A DNA stretch of 8,890 bases from Candidatus Parcubacteria bacterium (GTDB lineage Bacteria; Patescibacteriota; Minisyncoccia; Phycocordibacterales; Phycocordibacteraceae), in the NCBI GenBank assembly GCA_027310925.1, contig DAICZX010000061.1:1-8890 (forward strand), in the 5' to 3' direction. The notes below the pieces were generated by a model. It had not been told where the DNA came from. It searched no databases and saw only the letters and a program-made list of their open reading frames with translations. Position numbers and translations under genes: made by a program. Positions 6,362 through 8,890 of this stretch are shown here, piece after piece; position 1 is the first letter of the stretch; each line of letters begins with the position of its first letter.

Positions 6362-8689
6362 TCACATCCCCACCACCTGCAACTCCTCCCACGTTCTCGG
6401 CCCCACTAGGCCATACCCGGTGGTAAAGGGGGTGCCTGAGGAGACGATGTTGTGGGAGGCTTGAAAGGTTTCAACGGCGCGCTCGGTGAAAGGACCGTAG
6501 TAGCCGGTGTCGTAGGAGGGGGCGAGGAGACCGAGGGTGATGAGTTCTTGCTGGAGTGCGATCACGTGTGCGTTTCGTTCTCCAAAAGAGAGCGTGCCGG
6601 GGAATGACTGTGACGTGGCGGGGGTTAAGGAAGATGACGTACTTGTTTCAGACGACGCCGGGGAGGAACCCGTGAGAACAGCGCTGATTCTCGCAATCGT
6701 AGCGTTGTCGGCTCCGAAGGAAGAAAGAAGAGCGAGGATGGATTGGACTTGGGCGTTCGTGAGGCCGGAAGCAGCGGGTGAGGATGCGGGAGAAGTGACG
6801 CCTCCGCTTGAAGGAGTCGAGGGACTGACGGACGGAATTGCCCCACCGGAAGAGCCTCCGGAGAAGGAGCCGCCTCCGCCTGAATAACTGCTCCCTCCTC
6901 CGCCCGAAACAACAGGGGGTTGCGAATAGGGACTACCGCTTGAAGGAGATGAGACGGCAGGTGGCGTATAGGTACAGGATTGCGAAAGTGCGGGAGAACC
7001 TCCGGTGCAGCCCTGAGGGGATGTCGAGACTGTTGTTCGTGACTGGGTAGTTGCAGAAACAACTGACGATTGCACTGAAGTATTTCCTACTGCGTCATAA
7101 GCGGCGACGGTGTATGGATATGCAGTGGAAGATGTGAGGCCGGTGTCTGAATACGATGTATTCACGGTAGTGGCAATCTGGATGCCGTTCCTGAATATTT
7201 TGTATCCGGCCACGGCCACGTTATCGGTGGAGGCGATCCAGGAGAGATTAACTTGTGAAGAAGAGACAGTAGAAGCAGCGAGACCTGTAGGAACGGTGGG
7301 TGGAAGTGTCGCCTTGAGCAAAATTGCTGCACTGTGACTATTCAGCGCAATACTTGTTACGACCGGAATGGAACTGGGAGATGCAAGAAGATCGTCATGA
7401 GTTATTTGTTGGCTTGGCTCCGGTATCGCCCATGCCGCTACGTTATTCGGCGTTGGGTTGACAACCACGTATCCTTTCTGGAATTCGCGCCAATATATAT
7501 CGACACCGTTATCGACTGACATCGTATAAGGCCCGATAGCTTCCCCAAGATTTATATCGCTGTATTCGTCATACCACCAAGGACCTTGATCAGTGGAAAT
7601 TGAATATAAGGGATAAAAACTAAAATAGTCATTGTTGTATACGTCATTTTTACCAAGCAGAAATGAGCCTAACGCGTAGTAAAAAGCCTGCCAGAATGTT
7701 ACCGGTTTACCGAGGTTATCCGTTCCACTTCCTCCCTCCGGGAGTTTGGTGTTTCCTAACATTGCAACCTTTATATTCCGCATCGCGTATTCGGTATTAA
7801 CTTGGCTAACCCACTGTTCTTCTGGAAAGAAATAGACGTCATTATTGCCCCAAGACGCAGCAAACGCTCCCTCTTCCATGAGAACATCTGGATGGTTGGC
7901 GCTTTTATCCAACGTCTGCCACATTGCACTACCTACAGGATTATCGGTCGAACCCATGTTGCACCACACTTTTTGGCCATATCCATGCAATCCGACCGTG
8001 ATAGCGTCCACAAAGGAAAGCATGCCGGCCGACCACGCAGAATCCGTTGGATACGCGGTCGGAGTGCCGCTGAGACCAGGAATTGTTGGATTACAATTAT
8101 CGACGAAAATCCCGTCAGCAACCCATGGTTTGCTAACAACATCTTCGTCAACCGCCTTGAGCCAATAGGCCTGATAAGTAGTCGAACCAAAATCCATCTG
8201 GTATTCATTTGGACTTCCATCAAGATAAATCCTGTTCCCTCCTGAATCGAACAGGAACAGACCTGGATAACTTCCATTAAGACTCGCTAACGTACTGCTG
8301 CTTGGAACAACACTGTATCGAGCGATAGAATTTAGGTTTACTTGTGGCAAGGAGTCCTCGTTTATATAATCCTGCGGCCCTAACTCGTATAGATAAATAT
8401 CAGCATTGGGGTCAGCAGCTTTAATTGTGGACCAGATACCCGAACCGTTGGCGGCGAGTATCCGGGACGTATCAATGAGATCAAAATTCTCAAGAAGAGT
8501 TGTCGAGGCGGCAGATATATTACTTCCATATCCGACGTTATAATATAACGCGAAAGTTTGGATGAATTTTGTCGCCGCTAATGCTGGTGAGACGCCAATG
8601 CTAAAAAAAAAGAGGCTGCTACAGAAAAGGAACACGACGATCTTGAGTGAGTGCGATAGGGGCAGACGACACCTATGCATAAAATACAT
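6362..8689 (-). CDS. Exported multidomain protein: putative glycoside-hydrolase-like domain, FN3, Ser/Gly-rich linker, peptidoglycan-binding domain
   Basis: A 775-residue secreted protein, probably acting at or outside the cell surface. Residues 1-39 form a signal peptide with a long hydrophobic core (IVVFLFCSSLFFFSIGV) and an ALA-A cleavage site. Residues 40-460 look like a TIM-barrel putative glycosyl hydrolase; from memory they best resemble the hypothetical hydrolase group GHL15, but I cannot test this. Candidate catalytic acids are D192 and D197 in ADGIFVDNCNP and E272 and E273 in DVLMEEGAFAASWG. A fibronectin type III domain (about 463-548) follows, then a Ser/Pro/Gly linker (549-641), a short helical motif (642-674) and a PG_binding_1-like domain (about 700-772). 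The substrate is unknown. M4 (8680) is an alternative start. The gene lies 15 bases after another secreted-protein gene and may share its mRNA. The secretion and domain order are clear; the enzymatic role is inferred. Confidence 0.85.
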   Translation of the reverse strand: MYFMHRCRLPLSHSLKIVVFLFCSSLFFFSIGVSPALAATKFIQTFALYYNVGYGSNISAASTTLLENFDLIDTSRILAANGSGIWSTIKAADPNADIYLYELGPQDYINEDSLPQVNLNSIARYSVVPSSSTLASLNGSYPGLFLFDSGGNRIYLDGSPNEYQMDFGSTTYQAYWLKAVDEDVVSKPWVADGIFVDNCNPTIPGLSGTPTAYPTDSAWSAGMLSFVDAITVGLHGYGQKVWCNMGSTDNPVGSAMWQTLDKSANHPDVLMEEGAFAASWGNNDVYFFPEEQWVSQVNTEYAMRNIKVAMLGNTKLPEGGSGTDNLGKPVTFWQAFYYALGSFLLGKNDVYNNDYFSFYPLYSISTDQGPWWYDEYSDINLGEAIGPYTMSVDNGVDIYWREFQKGYVVVNPTPNNVAAWAIPEPSQQITHDDLLASPSSIPVVTSIALNSHSAAILLKATLPPTVPTGLAASTVSSSQVNLSWIASTDNVAVAGYKIFRNGIQIATTVNTSYSDTGLTSSTAYPYTVAAYDAVGNTSVQSSVVSATTQSRTTVSTSPQGCTGGSPALSQSCTYTPPAVSSPSSGSPYSQPPVVSGGGGSSYSGGGGSFSGGSSGGAIPSVSPSTPSSGGVTSPASSPAASGLTNAQVQSILALLSSFGADNATIARISAVLTGSSPASSETSTSSSLTPATSQSFPGTLSFGERNAHVIALQQELITLGLLAPSYDTGYYGPFTERAVETFQASHNIVSSGTPFTTGYGLVGPRTWEELQVVGM
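6374..6592 (-). other. Peptidoglycan-binding domain (PG_binding_1 type) within the exported protein
   Basis: Residues 700-772 of the exported protein. The pattern SFGERNAHVIALQQELITLG, then YDTGYYGPFTERAVETFQAS and GLVGPRTWEEL, is the usual three-helix repeat: a G-x-VxxLQ-type first helix, a GxxGxxTxxAVxxFQ core, and a closing GxVGPxTW element. It would anchor the protein to cell-wall peptidoglycan. It sits at the extreme C-terminus, only three residues from the end. Confidence 0.88.
6668..6766 (-). other. Short helical motif of the secreted-protein type seen in Parcubacteria
   Basis: Residues 642-674, GLTNAQVQSILALLSSFGAD followed by NATIARISAVLTG. It is predicted to form two amphipathic helices joined at the GAD turn and is flanked by Ser/Pro linkers. 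I recall similar LTxxQxxAILxLLxSFGAD segments in many secreted Parcubacteria proteins, often next to a peptidoglycan-binding domain, but know of no described function. Confidence 0.5.
6767..7045 (-). repeat. Low-complexity Ser/Pro/Gly linker-coding region
   Basis: Residues 549-641 of the exported protein. They contain GGGGSSYSGGGGSFSGGSSGG and repeated PSSG and SPxS units. At DNA level a 13-base repeat, CCGCTTGAAGGAG, occurs at 6804-6816 and 6936-6948 on the plus strand, both coding PSSG-like steps. Two cysteines (C561 and C572) bracket CTGGSPALSQSC and could form a disulfide. The biased composition leaves long open frames on other strands and frames, which I treat as shadows. Confidence 0.8.
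7046..7303 (-). other. Fibronectin type III domain within the exported protein
   Basis: Residues 463-548. The start PPTVPTGLAASTVSSSQVNLSW, then STDNVAVAGYKIFRNG and AYPYTVAAYDAVGNTSVQS, is the classic FN3 strand pattern (PxxPxxL, VxLSW, GYxIFRNG, YxVxAYDxxGN). It is probably a spacer or carbohydrate-adjacent module between the catalytic-like domain and the wall-binding end. Confidence 0.9.
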
Positions 8690-8704
8690 ACCCTAAACAA
8701 GAGG

Positions 8705-8890
8705 TCAGGTAGACGAATTTGGTGTCGTTGTCGCTATCCCCACAGTCGCCGTACAAGTGGCGGATCCGCCAGTACTCGAGGCTGTACCGGTATAGGTGGT
8801 GGTAGCAGTGACTGCAGGGGTTGTGATTGATCCTCCTTCAACCGAAGTACTCGTCCCAATGCTGTTATCCAGAGAGAAGGAAGTGGCATT
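8705..8890 (-). CDS. C-terminal 61 residues of a secreted Ig-like or adhesin-type protein (N-terminus outside window)
   Basis: I read an open minus-strand frame from the window edge to the TGA at 8705-8707. The visible part has NATSFSLDNSIG, SVEGGSITTPAV, TTTYTGTASSTGGSATCTAT and a Thr/Ser-rich end (ATTTPNSST). The YTGTASSTGGSATCTATV pattern is the last strands of an Ig-like or PKD-like beta-sandwich repeat such as those common in secreted Parcubacteria proteins. Almost half the residues are Ser or Thr. The protein ends right after the domain, without an anchor or sorting motif. The exported hydrolase-like gene starts 15 bases downstream, which suggests one mRNA. The full protein cannot be named from this fragment. 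Confidence 0.72.
   Translation of the reverse strand, partial: NATSFSLDNSIGTSTSVEGGSITTPAVTATTTYTGTASSTGGSATCTATVGIATTTPNSST

Noticed and set aside
6537..7062. Long open frames on both strands inside the linker region
   Set aside because: They are by-products of the biased Ser/Pro/Gly coding sequence; their translations have no recognisable domain and they conflict with the clear FN3-to-peptidoglycan-binding frame.
8759..8770. Perfect 12-base palindrome GGCGGATCCGCC
   Set aside because: It lies inside the Ig-like coding frame, where it codes Gly-Gly-Ser-Ala, with no second copy or promoter nearby; probably chance.

Overview
The window appears to be chromosomal DNA from a Candidate Phyla Radiation (Patescibacteria) bacterium, most likely of the Parcubacteria type. 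The assignment is from recalled family features, not a search. It rests on a compact elongasome cluster, a class I lysyl-tRNA synthetase in a bacterial context, a small editing-domain-less ProRS, and secreted proteins with Ser/Thr/Gly/Pro-rich linkers and Ig-like or peptidoglycan-binding modules. GC content looks to be near 50% by eye. Every gene I can support lies on the minus strand, so transcription runs from high to low coordinates.

In the direction of transcription, the window opens with the C-terminal end of a secreted Ig-like protein (8705-8890). Fifteen bases later comes a 775-residue exported protein (6362-8689). It has a signal peptide, a putative TIM-barrel glycoside-hydrolase-like domain, an FN3 domain, a low-complexity linker, a short helical motif and a C-terminal peptidoglycan-binding domain. 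A promoter in the 60-base gap before proS is placed so that the mRNA should be leaderless. It leads into a tightly packed run: proS, mreB, mreC, a very short mreD-like gene, and a class B PBP2 (mrdA). Junctions are 1 base apart, a 29-base overlap, and two ATGA overlaps. This run joins prolyl-tRNA charging to the rod-shape (elongasome) machinery.

After a 112-base gap with a probable promoter comes a second short unit: greA, then a class I lysyl-tRNA synthetase cut off by the window edge at position 1.

The genes are mostly housekeeping ones: translation, transcript cleavage and cell-wall elongation. The exported hydrolase-like protein, with its wall-binding module, may act at the same wall, but that link is inference. 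I found no RNA genes, mobile elements, CRISPR arrays or convincing terminators. No intergenic stretch exceeds 300 bases. I see no clear new multi-gene system. The best leads are the exported multidomain protein, the 84-residue MreD and the leaderless proS-mre operon.
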